The notes under the pieces: model-generated
Seen by the model: the letters and a program-made list of their open reading frames with translations, nothing else
Told to the model about the DNA's origin: nothing
Databases searched by the model: none
Source: Glomus cerebriforme
Taxonomy: Eukaryota > Glomeromycota > Glomeromycetes > Glomerales > Glomeraceae
Assembly (NCBI GenBank): GCA_003550305.1
Contig: QKYT01000195.1
Coordinates: 105,806 to 169,805 of the forward strand
Direction of reading: 5' to 3'
DNA: 64,000 nt
Translations under genes and position numbers: made by a program
Shown: piece after piece, positions 1 through 13,249 of the stretch
How positions within the stretch are numbered: position 1 is the first letter of the stretch
How the letters are laid out: every line of letters begins with the position of its first letter

Positions 1-1500
1 AAAATAGAAATTTTTCGATACACAAAGTTACACAAATGTTACACTAATTTCCGAATATAGAAGTTAATTGTTATATTCGGTAAGTTACACGAAGATTAAC
101 TCGTTTTAAAAAAGTCAAAAATTCAAAAATTCAAAAATCAAAAATCAAAAATCAAAAAAAAAAAATCAAAAAAAAAAAATTGCACTTTTCAATCAAATGG
201 TACACCGTAGGATAATTTATGGTTGATGACATCTTGTTATATATAATTTGGTACGATAACAAAAATTGATGACAAAACATCATATGGCTCTTATTTATAA
301 ACATTTAATGGATTAGTTGTATTAATACAACTTATATAAATAATAATCTTATAATAGTTCTTGATATTAAATCTTGAATATCTTGTATCATAAATTAACG
401 AATATATATCTTCATTTTCACTGGTGAAATTCATAGTATATCTACATCCAGAATAGACAATATAACAATGTGTACCATGGTAAATAGAGAAAACTGGAAT
501 AGACTTTGATCTATCCACCCAGAAGAAATTAGATAACAGTCTGAACATAATATGGATATGGTATCTTTGAAAGGAATATTATGATAAATTAAATGGATAT
601 TATACTAGGAAGGATACTATCAGATAGCTATAAAGTAAAATAAGCTTTTTTGAAAAAGCATCATAAAAAAAATCGAATAATATTTAAAAATTGTGATCTC
701 TGAAGAAGTATTAGCGATAGAAAAAATAATAACATGATTGTAATTTTCCCTGGTGTAATATCTAAAATTGTTACAAAATGGCTGGCCGGTATTATGGCAT
801 GCATTAAGTGTGGTTGCCATAACGTTAAATTATAAAATCCTTTTTTTCTTTAATATTTTCTTGTAATTTGTTTTTTTGAATTAATGGTATAATTGTGGTA
901 AGTAACTAGAAGTATTTGACCATTTAAGTGAAAGAATTTGATATCCTTTAGTATCATTATGCTATCTTGATCATGTTCTTACCAAAAAATTTTTGTTTAT
1001 AAAATTTAGAATAAAATTATAATAGAATTAACTTTTATTATCCACAAAATTCAAACTTTTTCAAAACTCAAAAATCCTAAACCTGAAGATTTTAGTCAAT
1101 TAAATTCTTGTGAGCCGCAAAACAATCAGAACAAAATTGTAAATTTTTACCATAATATCGAAGAAGCTGAGAGGTAGTCTCAGGTAGAAGATAAAAAGTC
1201 GAATTTCAAAAGTCTACTATAATTGTGATCTAGATGGATAAAATGAATTTGTTCTTAAAACATTAAACTGTGTATTTTTTATTATAAAAAGAAAATATAA
1301 AATATTAATATAACCGATGCTACGTAACTTACAACATATAATATTTGTCATTTAAATAAACCATAAAAAACAAAGTTTTAATTGATTCGCAATAAATTTT
1401 AGCAATTTATTCCTTTATTTATTATGCCTTCATTTAAATGAAAAAGAAAATTTCTATACTATTGTTACTACCGTTAACACTAAATTTCGAACAAAGTTGA
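1..1500. other. AT-rich intergenic DNA, no supported gene
   Basis: No recognisable gene. A short inverted repeat (CCGAATATA at 51-59 against TATATTCGG at 72-80) can form a hairpin. A simple A/T/C microsatellite (AAAAATC-like units) runs from about 117 to 180. Short open frames at 291-548 and 620-820 on the minus strand resemble no family I know and are probably relics or chance. Confidence 0.6.
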
Positions 1501-4500
1501 TCAAATATTATGTAGCTTAGCGAAATTAGAGATTTTGGTTTCTTTTTCCGTTGATTCAACTTGGTGCCTAGCTGAATTCCTTGAAACTTTTTCGCTTAAT
1601 TTATGTACCATATTATTAACCTTATCAAATTCAACCAATACTCTTTTTGATGTTGGATTTCCTTGATATTTAGGTAAATAAAATGGTACCATGAGGTCAA
1701 AAGCTTTTACCGCACATTTTTCTTCTTCCTCCTCTTTTGTCTTTTTAACTTCATAATTATAATAATAATTATATCTTATTACATGTTCGTTAAAGTATAA
1801 TTCTGGAGGAAGCTGATTTGGAGGTGGTTCAAATGTAGAATCTGAAGCTAGTCTATTCAAAAACATTTGTATGGCTATATCTGTTGGAGTTTGCCCAAAT
1901 GCATTTTCATGATATAAGGAACCAAATCGCTTGTCATCTCCAATTGTAGCCTTTGATTCTAGTTCAATCAATTTTTTCGAAATATACCAAAGACCTTCTC
2001 TGAGAGATAAATGAAGATTTCGATTATTCTCGAAATCATAAGTGAATAAATTCGCAGTAGTTGCTTGTTGTAAAAGATATTCGGTCATTTTGATGTTGGA
2101 ATTGAGAATTGAAATGGATATTGGTGTATGATTGAATGATTTACTACGTTGTTCCAACATTCTCTGATAAGTTTCTGGTTGCAACAACTCATGTAATAAT
2201 TTAATAGTCTCAACTTTATCGTTATCCCTATAAATAAAATGGATAAATATTAATATTTTTAAGCTAAATGAAAGTGTAATATATAGATAATTTTATACAT
2301 ACACAGCATAATGAGCTGGAGACCAGCCATTATGATCGGTAATCCCAGGGTCAGCTCCAACTTCTAGTAAAGTTCTAATACTTTCATTATAACCACATTG
2401 AGAAGCAAAATGTAAAGCGGTAACTCTTCGATGACCGGCTCTCATATCTAGAATTTCTTCAAGCGTTAATTGCTGTTCCTCATCATCTCCTGCTTGTTCC
2501 TTCTCTTTGTATAATCTAGCAAGTTCTTTAATAAAATCATGTTTATTCTCTTGTACAGCCCAATGAAATGGTGTTTCATTTCCATGTAACTCATAACTAA
2601 ATAATTTTCTTCCGACTTTTTGAACATCTTCAATTGTATTCAAAATCGTTAATCTCAAATCCTTCGAATTATTTTTAGTATATTTTTGAACGAATTTATT
2701 TAATGCCTTTATTGGCCTTTCAGAGTAAAAGTATTGTAAACTTTTTATATTTCCATAATACGCAGCATAAAATAAGTAGGAGGGTTCTACAGGTTCTTTC
2801 CAAGGTCTAGGAATGTAATGATCCATCCAAGATTGTTTCTTGCCATCCACATCTAAACCTTGATAATAACTAGATGAAAACCAATAAAAACAAAACAATA
2901 AATTATAAATATATATTTAATCACTTCATATCGTAGAATGATAAAAAAATTACTTTACTTTTGCTTCTTGAGATTCACTTCTTCAGGATCTTTAATATTA
3001 AAGACTGAAAATCTATTTCCACCTGCAGCATATCTATGAAAAGAAAAGCGAAAAAAAAATTATTCACTATCTTAACTTTTAAAATAATAATAAAATTAGA
3101 CTTACTCAATAAGCACATCCATTATATCAACATATCCAAAATGAATAGAATCTATCATAGGACTTCTTAAATTACTAGTATTATAACTTACATCTCCTCG
3201 AATCAAAGATGCAACTAATCCTCCAGTCTTTTCATTTGGAAAATTGTTGTCTAAAATAGTTCCAACACATTTATGTTTCTCAGCCCAATCCAAAATCTTC
3301 TTTACCGTTTCTAAATCATTTTTCAAAACAGCAACTTCAAATCCATTTATTGAATATTTTTGATTATTTAAGTTTTTCTTATTTAAAAATTCTTTAGGTA
3401 TAACATCTATATTTCTAAAAGATTTCCTAAGTTTAAGAAATTCATACGCTGAGCAATTAGATCTGGGTTTATCAGTAAGATATTTGGACTTATTGTCTTC
3501 ATCTTTAAGCACATCCGTTGAAGTTGATTGTGAAGGTTCTTGGTATTCGTAATCCAAACTATCAGTATCACCATCATTATCTAAAAATTTAAAAATAAGT
3601 TATCATTTAAAAGATTGATCTAATTTCCACTATATCAATTGTAACTTACTAGTATTTATATTTTCATTCTCACCTATCTTATATTGACTATCAACAATAT
3701 CTAAAATTCTAACTGCTAATTCATTATGACCACGTAGACAAGCCAATGTAAATGGCGTCATATCACATTTATCTTGAACAGCAAAAACTAATACTTGCGA
3801 CATTTTCTCAACTAGATTAATGTCATTAATATAAACAGCTTGAAACAATTTCTCATATTCTGGAACTAGTTCCGGCGGTACTACAATTCTATGATTATAA
3901 ATAGGACTTTTATAATCAATATATTTGAAGTTCATTATGAATTGATCAAAAATCATTTTAATTAATGACTCAGAAAATGATGATAGAGTATTTTCAGATA
4001 AAAGTTTTAGTGATAATTCAAGTTGGGAGTCTTGATAGTTATTATTCATTACTGATTGTATCGGTTGTAGATAATTTTTATACATTCCATCAATTTGTTC
4101 TTGTTGGTTGTTTATAGCTTGTTGTAAAAAACTCTCTTCTTTTAGATAACGCTCTTTCGCCTCAGTTGTCAAAATTCCAGTCTGTTCCTCTAACAATTTC
4201 TTAACTGCATTTAACTGTTCTTGATATCCTTTTATCAATTTCTTTGGCATGTCTAAACTATACTCCAGACTAATCTCTTGATGAGATTTAACACCATGGC
4301 TAATAAGATATTCTAAACATTCCGTGTTATAATTTAATCTTTTGATTTCTAATTCAAGTAATTCTGTGTATTTTTCTTTTTCATTTACTTCTTTGTCTTC
4401 ATAAGGTTTACGCAATGTAATATTATTTCGGTGAGGACATAACCCTGGATTCTTGAGGCAATAGAAATCATAAAAATCTGCTGCAGTGTAACAATTAAGT

Positions 4501-7500
4501 AGATATGTCCTGTAAGTCCCTTCACTTATTTTTTTTTCTTTTTCGATTAATTCATCCAAATACTGTAGAATTATAATTGTTTTTTCTTCATTTTGTGACT
4601 TTTTTCCATTTAAACTTGCCAACTCTCTTTCATACTTTTCAATACCAATTTTATTATTCCTTATTAAATTTTCAACATGAGCTCTAATATTAGTGTAATT
4701 GTTATTATTGATATAATTAACTTGTGCTCCAGCCTCAATCAAAACACGATACATGTTATTATGCAAAGCTTGACATAACGGTTGCACCGCTCTTTGAAGT
4801 AAATCTTCTGGAGTACACCTGTTATCTTTTTGACGTTTTTTATATTCTTGAACATCCTCTAATGTAATATATGCCTATTTTATCCAAAAAAAAGGTAAGA
4901 TTGAATTATATATATATTTTTTTTTTTAATGACAAAAGAATATCTACTTACTCTGGCACCATGCTTCATTAATAAATCGGCAATTTCTAAATGGTTGTAA
5001 GAAAGTGCTATGCAGAGCGGAGATTCAAGAGAAGAATTCACTGAATTAATTATTTGCAATGATTTTGGATCCATATCAAATAATAATTTAATGAATTGCA
5101 TTTTTCCAGTTCTAACAGCCAAATGTAAAATGCTGTCAAAATTGTAATTAAGCTAAAGTAAAAATTATATAAGAAATCGTTTTTTTTTTAAAAAAAAAAG
5201 GCAAAATGCTGAATAAATACATAAAAATATGATAATACCTGGGAGGCTGTAGCGCCATTTTCTAATAAAATTGTAGCAATTTCCAATCCGGATTTCTGAT
5301 TCTGAGTTAATAAACATAATCCTAACGGAAAATAAGCCTTATATTCATGATGGTAACTTGAAGTATTTTGCAACTTTATTAGTCTTCGAACATTTGCTCC
5401 AGCTTTAACTAATCGTTTTACTATTTTTACTTGTCCAAACAATATGGCATAATCTAAAGGAGCTAGTGAATGGTCCCAAGATTCAGTATTTAAATCTATT
5501 ATGTCATCTTGTTCTTCAGACGACTCTTGATAATTTTTCACTTTATCTACCATTTCAAATGAATCATCTACCTCCATATCATCATTATTAGTTTTATACT
5601 GTTCATCCGTTGTAGTTAAAGTTTGCATTTGACTAGTTGCCTCTAAAAATGATTTTGCATATTCTTTTTGTTTTTGAGCTTTTTTCTTATTCTCGTCACT
5701 TTTTTGTAATAATAATTCTAAAATATCTAAAAATCCATACTGTGATGCCAAATGTACGACAGTTTTACCATCTGACATTTTTGCAGTAATCCTTGCGTTA
5801 TATTCTAATAATATTTTAACTATCTCAGTATGACCTCCCAAAACAGCCAATTGCAATGGAGTCCTTCCAAGATGATCTTTTCCTTCAACATGGGCTGATA
5901 AAGAATTTTGATTTAAGATACGTTTAACAATATCTGTAACACCTCTAGCACAAGCACTACATAAATCTTCTCTAACATTAGTAATATAAGCTTGTGTTGT
6001 CCAATCATCATCAGTTAATGGATGAAAGCTACCAACTGTTTGTCTTCCTGGATCATCTTTTATAAATTCCATTTTTCCTCTTATGTATATTTTGTCTTCT
6101 TCAATTTGAGTAGCAATTTCTTCTGGAGAGCTAGGAACAGGGCAGTTGCCACAACAATCATTGAAAATGTGTTTCATATTTGTACCAAAGAAACATACAT
6201 GTCTGTGTAGAACTCTTTCTTTGTTTTCTTTATACCATGATGAATTCAATATCATATCCTAAAACAAATAAAAATTTTATTCATGTTCAAAATCATGTAA
6301 CTACTAAAACAAATTTGTAAACTGTACATACCCTTGTGTAAATAAATTTCATAATTCTTTTTGCATCATACTTAGGACCATATGGTAAAATCACCGTCTC
6401 ATAATTACTATTTTCAAATTTGTTTTCTCCGTAATTGTTAACTCTTCTCCATCTCCTAGATCCATATAAACCAGATTTTGAATGATTTGGACGGAAATTG
6501 CGTTCATGTTTTTTCTTTACATAATTAAATCTGTTATTAGGTGTGTTTAGACGTTCTAGTACAAGTAAACGAGCGAGACCACTAAGTTCTTCGAAATTTC
6601 TTTCATATATTGTTGGATCAATTCTGGAGCGTTCTAATAATGGAACTTTGATCTATTTTATCATAAATAATAAAAAAAAAAAATTAATACATAAACATTT
6701 TAAAAATATAAAATTATACTGTATTTATTACCAACCTCAAAACCTCTTTCAGCATATTTTGCCAATCTCATCTCATATGATGGGGACCTTCTAGTCAAGT
6801 CAATTATATTGCGTTGTTTGATGATTGCTTGATGAGCTCTTGGTAAAGCCCAGACATTTTCACCATCGAACCTGTATAACAAAAAAAAACAGTGATCATT
6901 AGAAAATAGAGTTCATATTTAATAATAAATAAAACAAGAATGATTCTTACCCAACACTACAACAATCAACATCAAAGCCGGTAAGAATTTCTGAAGGAGA
7001 ATTATATAATCGAAGTACAATCTAATCAAAGAATCATATTTTAGTTATTATATTATCATATTTATTACAACTATATTAAATATTCCTCGCAAATTTTTGA
7101 TAACCTACTTGAATGTGCCGATATGGATATTGACTTAAAATTGTCACACAATGTTTACTTCGAAAACATGCAACATTACAAGGAACAGTATTACAAACAA
7201 TTTCGTAAATCTCCAACATCTTTTGCTTGGCTGCTTCCTCGTCCAGTCCATAAATGAAAAGATCGATATCAGAGTTTTGATAGGCAATATCATGATACCA
7301 TTCGCGGATTTTACGTGGACTAATATCGTATTTCTTGGGGATCGGAAGAAGGCATGACAATACTGCGCCACCTATTAAAAATTAGAGGAAGAATTATATT
7401 TTCATTTTTTTTTCTAATAAAAAAATTTAAGTAATACAAATAAATTAGTTATACCTGCCGCAAATACATTCGACCAATCCAAACCAAAAAGACTAGCTAA

Positions 7501-7960
7501 TTTATTTAATAAAAATCAAAATTATTTTTACATAAAATTATAAAATTTTAACACTTTTAAAAGAAAATCTCATACATTCAGTGAATAGTTTCCAACGCTT
7601 TTGGAAAGTTTCATTTCCATCAAGACAAATAGCAGAAGCATTATGTTTTAGTCTTTTTTCTTCCGGTAAAGGCATAATATACATTCCAATTTCATCATTA
7701 TCGGCTTCGTTATTAAAGTATCTGTTTTTGATTTTCCAAATATCTTTATTTTCAAATACATTAATCAAATTTAAATACGGTTGACGTAATAATGTTAACT
7801 GGGAAGATTCAATATCGTCAGGTTGTTGAGCAAATAATTGGCGATAAATTGATTCTTCTGTCAAAGATGTTCGGATTCCATCAATATCGTTTATTCGAAA
7901 TGAAGATAAATATTTTGTTACGATTGGATCTTTTACGTATGCTGATGTTGTTGAAGCCAT
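1501..7960 (-). CDS. Large nucleotidyltransferase-like plus ankyrin-repeat protein, 13 exons
   Basis: Exons in transcript order: 7960-7576, 7496-7455, 7371-7109, 7021-6951, 6871-6736, 6652-6332, 6258-5239, 5152-4952, 4874-3650, 3580-3106, 3033-2959, 2869-2303, 2227-1501. All introns are GT-AG and the 5,508 coding bases stay in frame (1,835 aa). The start is the first true ATG at 7960; the frame runs further upstream only through non-ATG codons. Residues about 140-182 hold FAAGGAVLSCLLP followed by SDIDLFIYGL. This resembles the GG motif and the D-x-D metal-binding pair (Asp177, Asp179) of class II nucleotidyltransferases, but with a longer spacer. A conserved-looking GRQTVGSFHPLTDDDW segment precedes the ankyrin region. 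Ankyrin-type repeats (e.g. GRTPLQLAVLGGHTEIVKIL, RVTALHFASQCGYNESIRTL) fill most of the rest, interrupted by coiled, Glu/Lys-rich spacers. Role is unknown; catalytic activity is unproven. The gene model is solid, the nucleotidyltransferase assignment moderate. Confidence 0.88.
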
Positions 7961-8479
7961 CCTTACTGGTGATAATTTAGACAGTGATTGCCTTGACAAA
8001 AGAAAAAAAACATTTTTAAAAATTATAACGTATATATATATATACAGTAAATATAATCTGAGTCATGTAAAAAAAAAATTACTCGATCGCAATTTGCATA
8101 CGCAATAATGATGAGTCGTCAGCTGACAATGACAAATAATATTATAGAATAAACTAGAATTTAAAAAAAGTTACTCGTATTAAGATTTTTCAGGAGACAT
8201 TTCTATATGGAAATGATTGACTCAAAAAATATGCGTTCCAATTTATTTATTAAAAAAAGGAACACGGACACAAATTCAATAACTTTAACTATTTTTATGG
8301 ATTTAAGTAGAAATGATAACTACAAATTATGTATAAAAACCATTAATGGAATTATCGGATGAATGTACAATTGTGTAGCAACTCGCTCAATTAAACAGTA
8401 TATCGAGTTCGAACTTGTGTAAGTATTCTTCAAAATCATGATGTAAATTTTTTTATACCTTGTATAGCTTTATTAGTTG

Positions 8480-9065
8480 TATTCAAAAAAACAATTGGAA
8501 TTTTAAATCATAATGTCAGAAAAAAGTCTTTGGAAAAAAATACTTAAAAATCTATAAAAGGTCCAAGCATAGTTTTAGGAATTTAATCGAAAATTCAGGA
8601 ACATATCTTAAGAAAATAAGAGCAGCGAATTATTCAGCTATTTATCAAAATTGTCCAAAACTCAAATATCTTATGATAGGGTTTTTAAATTATAATATTT
8701 TAGAATTAGAAAATTTATTAATTAATTGTCCATATTTAAATGGAATTTGATTAGAGTAAATTGTTCGAAATATTAACTAAGTAATCATCGAGTTTGTTTA
8801 ATTTTAAATTCTATTATCTTATTCTAGTAGAGAGCCTAATTTAGAATCTTTAAAATTATTTTTTTGATAATTGGAAAGATAGGTCGATAAGCATTCGAAC
8901 ATAACATTCAAGAATGCATATTATGAATTATTACAAGCTTGTTCACCTTCAATTATTCACGTTCTAAACCATGTATACAATTAATATAAGAAAATCAAAA
9001 GTTATTGGACTCCATAGCATAGAAACCATAATTGCAATTAGACTTTGGAATTGTGATAAATAGTA
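8480..9065 (+). pseudogene. F-box/LRR protein relic (C-terminal part)
   Basis: Broken frames encode pieces such as SAIYQNCPKLKYLMIGF, ILELENLLINCPYLNG and PNLESLKLFF. These match the leucine-rich C-terminal part of the large F-box-like family of Rhizophagus. Several in-frame stops and frameshifts interrupt it and no F-box end is visible. Family assignment is from remembered pattern; boundaries are approximate. Confidence 0.55.
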
Positions 9066-9149
9066 CAATCCCGGTTACAGTCTGATTTTATTATACAGTA
9101 CATTCAAACAAGTAAGAAATAATCTTTTTATTATTTAATTTTTTTTTAT

Positions 9150-9880
9150 TTAATGATAATATAGGTAAATAAATTTTTTTTTCGCAATTATTATCTAATT
9201 GTTCATTTGATTATTTAAAAATTAAATTTAATAATTTTTAGTCTAGTTAAATATTTCTATCTTATCTAAATTTTACTAACTATCTAAATATTGTCTATGG
9301 TTTTAAAAATCCCCATTTTTCCCTGTGTTCATTCCTTCATTACCTTTCATTATTGTTCATTTCTTTTTTTTTGCAATTTACATCACCATTTCTTTCTATT
9401 TATAACTCATCATTTTCAAATTAATTTTCGTATGATTCAATTAACATTACAGAACTTATTAACTTTAAATTATTCTCCCATTTTATTTCTTGGGTATTGC
9501 ATTCATTATTTTCTTAGTAATTTATACACTTCGTGAGTGACCCTCATTATTCCTGGCACTTTCTTATTCTCTATTAGTATATTTATACTTTGTCTCAAAT
9601 TGTTCTTTCCATTTTTCATATGCATTTCTATTTTTAGCTTTCTCCTCATTTCTTCTCATCAAATTTTCATTCTAAATGATTTCTTTAGCCTTCATCAATA
9701 ATTTTAGTTGTTGATTTCTTGTTGTTACATGGATTGTATATTTGTATTATCCTCAGATTCTTTTTGCCTTTACTGTTTATAATGTCTAATATGATCATTG
9801 CACCTTTTATTTTTTCTGCCTTATCCCAATTTTCTGTTAATAAAATTCTTTTCTCATTATAACTATTAAACATTGTATAA
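9150..9880 (-). mobile_element. Non-LTR retrotransposon (LINE) remnant, copy 1
   Basis: The minus frame at 9873-9685 reads ILLTENWDKAEKIKGAMI then LRIIQIYNPCNNKK. This is the pattern of an AP-endonuclease-type domain of LINE ORF2 (hydrophobic strand then Y-x-P-x-N). Downstream on the same strand the sequence is broken by stops. It matches the inverted copy near 19.9-20.2 kb over several hundred bases and ends in an A-rich tail at about 9150. Confidence 0.5.
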
Positions 9881-10116
9881 TATTTTAAATCTTTAAATAC
9901 AGTATATATTTATCATTAAATTCAATCAGTTTTATCCATAATATCCATTGTTTATCTTCTTTTTAGGAAAAGCAGGTTTCATGTTTTAGTGTTTTACGGC
10001 TATTCTTTTGGTGTTTCAACTGGTTTATTGTATTACTTTAGGCATTTTACTAATAGATGGTATCTTTAGAGTTACTGAATTTTTGAAAATGAAATAAATG
10101 AAGAGGGAATTCTAAT

Positions 10117-10256
10117 CTAAACCACCAGCCAGATAGGAGATACTCGACTATCTGACCGGTTTCCTTGCCTGATACGAGGAAGACCTCTATATACAGTATA
10201 AGGAAAGTAAGAGAAAGTTTATTAAAGGGACTGAAAATATAGTTTTTAAAAGGGAA
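10117..10256. repeat. Dispersed repeat, copy 1 (pair at 32899-33030)
   Basis: About 140 bases closely match 32899-33030 in the same orientation, including a shared CCTTGCCTGAT segment and a following ATACAGTATAAG stretch. A perfect 7-bp inverted repeat (CAGATAG/CTATCTG) flanks AGATACTC near the left end. No coding capacity. Confidence 0.65.
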
Positions 10257-12507
10257 AAAAATAAAAGATAAAAGTATAGAGAGAGAGAAGTTTTAAAGGG
10301 AGAATCCAGTAAATCTAGTTTTTTAAATTTAGGAAAAAAAAACAAAAATTCTAAAAGAAAATTATAGGTATTTATAATTTTTTTTTTAAATTTACAATAG
10401 ATGTGTCATGAGAACTTATTATGTATTGTTATTATTGATTATGTAATGTACTACTAAATTTAGAGTTATTTTTAATCATGGGCTAATGGGCTAGCCAAGT
10501 AAAGTATAATGGTATACATGAGTCATAATCCATATTTTTTACGGCCTATAATTAGGTAATATTAGTATCATGTCGCATGAAATTTTATAATGTTGAATGT
10601 ACTACTGTTGATCGTGTGTGCGATTGAGAGATTTTTTTTTTCTTATTAAAAAAAATAATTTCATATTAAAACTGCTTGATCATGCGCAGGAATTTTGAAA
10701 TTATAATAAAATTAAAGTTTAAATAAAAAATAATATCATAATTTTATTATAATAATTAAAAAGCAAGTGATAGATGACGTCAAATTCCAGTAAAAATATA
10801 CTAACATTTGTGACAAACTGGCTGTCTTGGATTTGTTCATTCCATGTTGGTGAAGTTCAATGAGGATTATTCTCATTTTTTCTAGGAGGGGCACCTTATT
10901 CAAAAGATTCAAATTCATCAAAGTTATTAAAATCATAACTAATATAGTAAATCGTGTATATAAAAAATACTCCAGTGATATAAACAAAAAAAATTCTGAT
11001 TTATATTCAGGAAAATTAGATCTTACATTATATATTTTTATTTCAGATGAAATAATATTTTATTTATTTATTTATATTTTATTATTATACAGCTTTTCTT
11101 GTATAGCTTTATTTACTGATCAACTTTGTAAATACAATATAATAATATTAATAAAATTTTCCTATTATCTAATTTGCTATCCTCTATTTTCCTAGAACAT
11201 ATGTTATATACTTTGTCTTTTTTCTATTAATTGTCCTATGTACTGTACCTATTTGCTATAAAATTTTTCCTCATTTTTTTTATTTTTCCTTTTTATATTA
11301 TTTTTGGTTAATTGTAATATTTTCCCATTTATATCCATCTTCATTGTTACTTTTTTCCACTAAATTCCACTATTTTGTTTTTTGTATTTTTGGTTTTCTC
11401 TATTTTTTATTCAGATGAAATAATACTACAAGTAATTCTAGAGTAAACACAATATAAAATCATAATTGTATACTAGACTAAAACTTTTTAAAGACTGTCT
11501 ACGCCTATAAGAGATTATATTTAGATTAAAGATTAGGTATGGTCACCTTCGTTAGGAAATGAAAATAAATATGTCTAGACTATATAAATGAGAAAAAGAA
11601 AAATATTATCTATATATGTAAAGAAGAAATATAAGTGATTATATTGTAATTAGTAAAATCAAAAAAAATTTTTTATTGGAGTCCAAGATCTTGGATGTAA
11701 AAAATTTGACAAGTCATTATGTGCTGTACTTTAGAACCATATGTACGAACAATTATTGTATACTACATTACTTGTTTGAAATTTGATCTCTTGCTTGAGT
11801 GCTTGACAAAATTTTTGATATATGAATTGTATTCATCTAGCATATTTCATAAATGTATTGTAGCAAAAATATCATTATTCAAATTCTGCGTAATGCTATG
11901 CTTTATTTCATGTTCAGTATCATAATATATAACTGAGCAAACATTGGTGAGTGGAAAGTTTAAATTGTTAATGTAATATATTATTTTTTTTTGATTTAAC
12001 ACATATTTCTTTATGTTTAGATATTGTATATTCATGAACTAAAGATCACATCTAAATTAATATACTGTAGGTCATTATGTTCGAAATCCAACAAGTTGGA
12101 TGATATTTGATTGTTGTGATCTGATTCACAGAACTCCTTCTGATGTGAATATAACTTGTAATTCCTCTGACAATGGTTGTAGTAGTGATATGAAGGAATT
12201 TAAAATTATAATTTACAGAATAAAAATATTGATAATTATTTATTTTTCTATATTAAATATAAACTGTTTGATCTATTAACATTATTCTGCTAAATCTTCT
12301 TGATTACAGTAATAAAGTAAGCTGCAGTGTACTTTTTCTTTTTGATATTATATTCTGCAAAATCAGTAAAATATATATCAGTAATAATTTGCTTGACCTC
12401 CCATTCACTGAGTCAGCCCAAAGCCTTGAATATCAGAACAACCCCAAAGGTCACTCTGTGTTCCAATAGGGCCAGTGCCAGTCAGCCCTTTAGTATTCTC
12501 ATATGTT
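10257..12507. other. AT-rich repeat-like DNA, no supported gene
   Basis: Poly-A/T tracts and short open frames (e.g. 10860-11195 plus, 11847-12035 minus) with no recognisable domain, skewed hydrophobic composition and no splice logic joining them. I see no gene here. Confidence 0.5.
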
Positions 12508-12656
12508 CTCAAAATTGAGGACTGTATCAGACCTTCCATTTAAAGATAAGGACATTAACATCCTCAAAATTGAGTATTGTATCAGACCTTCCATTTAAAG
12601 ATAAGGACATTAGTGTCCTTAAAATTGAGGACTGTATCAGACCTTCCATTTAAAAC
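12508..12656. repeat. Tandem repeat, 55-bp unit, about 2.7 copies
   Basis: Units start at 12508, 12563 and 12618 and share CAGACCTTCCATTTAAAG. They differ by a few substitutions. The array lies about 180 bp outside the gypsy-type LTR that begins near 12835. Confidence 0.85.
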
Positions 12657-12834
12657 CTTAAACGTCAGATGATCCTGAAGGCCATTCTGCATCCCAACAT
12701 TGCCTTGAATGATAAGAATCACAAAGACTCATGTAATCCATTCTCTGCCTGCAATTTCTAACAAAAAGCTTTTATACTCACTTTCCTATATTTATTAAGT
12801 AACAGTCTTGCTATTTCTTGTCTATGGTATTACA

Positions 12835-13248
12835 TCTAATCATTTTCTTGATTCCTTTATCTTAACTTTTATATTTTATGGCTGAATTAAATAATTAATT
12901 AAGTTTATAATGTTAGAGTTAACAATAATTTAATTAATTTATATCAGTTCACTTTTTTAATTGATAAAAGGTATAGTATTTTTTTTTTTAAGGTAAAGTA
13001 TATTTATTAAATCAATTGAAGTTACAAGAACTAAAGATAACTTAGAAATGTTCACAAGATATTTATATAAAAATAAAATATATAAAAATATAATAAAGAT
13101 AACTAATATATAAAATATAATAAAGATAATAAATAAAATAAAATTATTAATAATCCTAACTATCTTAACTATCAATACTATCACTAAGATCACTATAATC
13201 ACAAAAAATCACAGTTATAGAGTGGCACAGTTTGGCACAGTAATTAGG
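12835..13248 (-). repeat. LTR of gypsy-type element (3' LTR in element orientation)
   Basis: 414 bp matching 17459-17833 nearly throughout. It is longer because of an extra AT-rich stretch near 13095-13150 and a longer T run. It begins TCTAATCATTTTC and ends GGCACAGTAATTAGG on the plus strand. Confidence 0.85.
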
Positions 13249-13249
13249 T

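Noticed and set aside
7076..7371. Separate small genes in the 7.1-7.4 kb region
   Set aside because: These frames are exon 3 of the large ankyrin gene and its frame shadows; the spliced model is in frame through all 13 exons.
1501..7960. Viral origin of the ankyrin/nucleotidyltransferase gene (ankyrin proteins are common in large DNA viruses)
   Set aside because: Twelve spliceosomal introns and base composition like the surrounding genome argue for a resident fungal gene; no viral neighbours are present.
10860..11195. 111-residue hydrophobic plus frame
   Set aside because: Ile/Tyr/Phe composition expected by chance from AT-rich DNA; no homology pattern or splice partner.
12508..12656. CRISPR-like array
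   Set aside because: Units are contiguous tandem copies without unique spacers, and the genome is eukaryotic.
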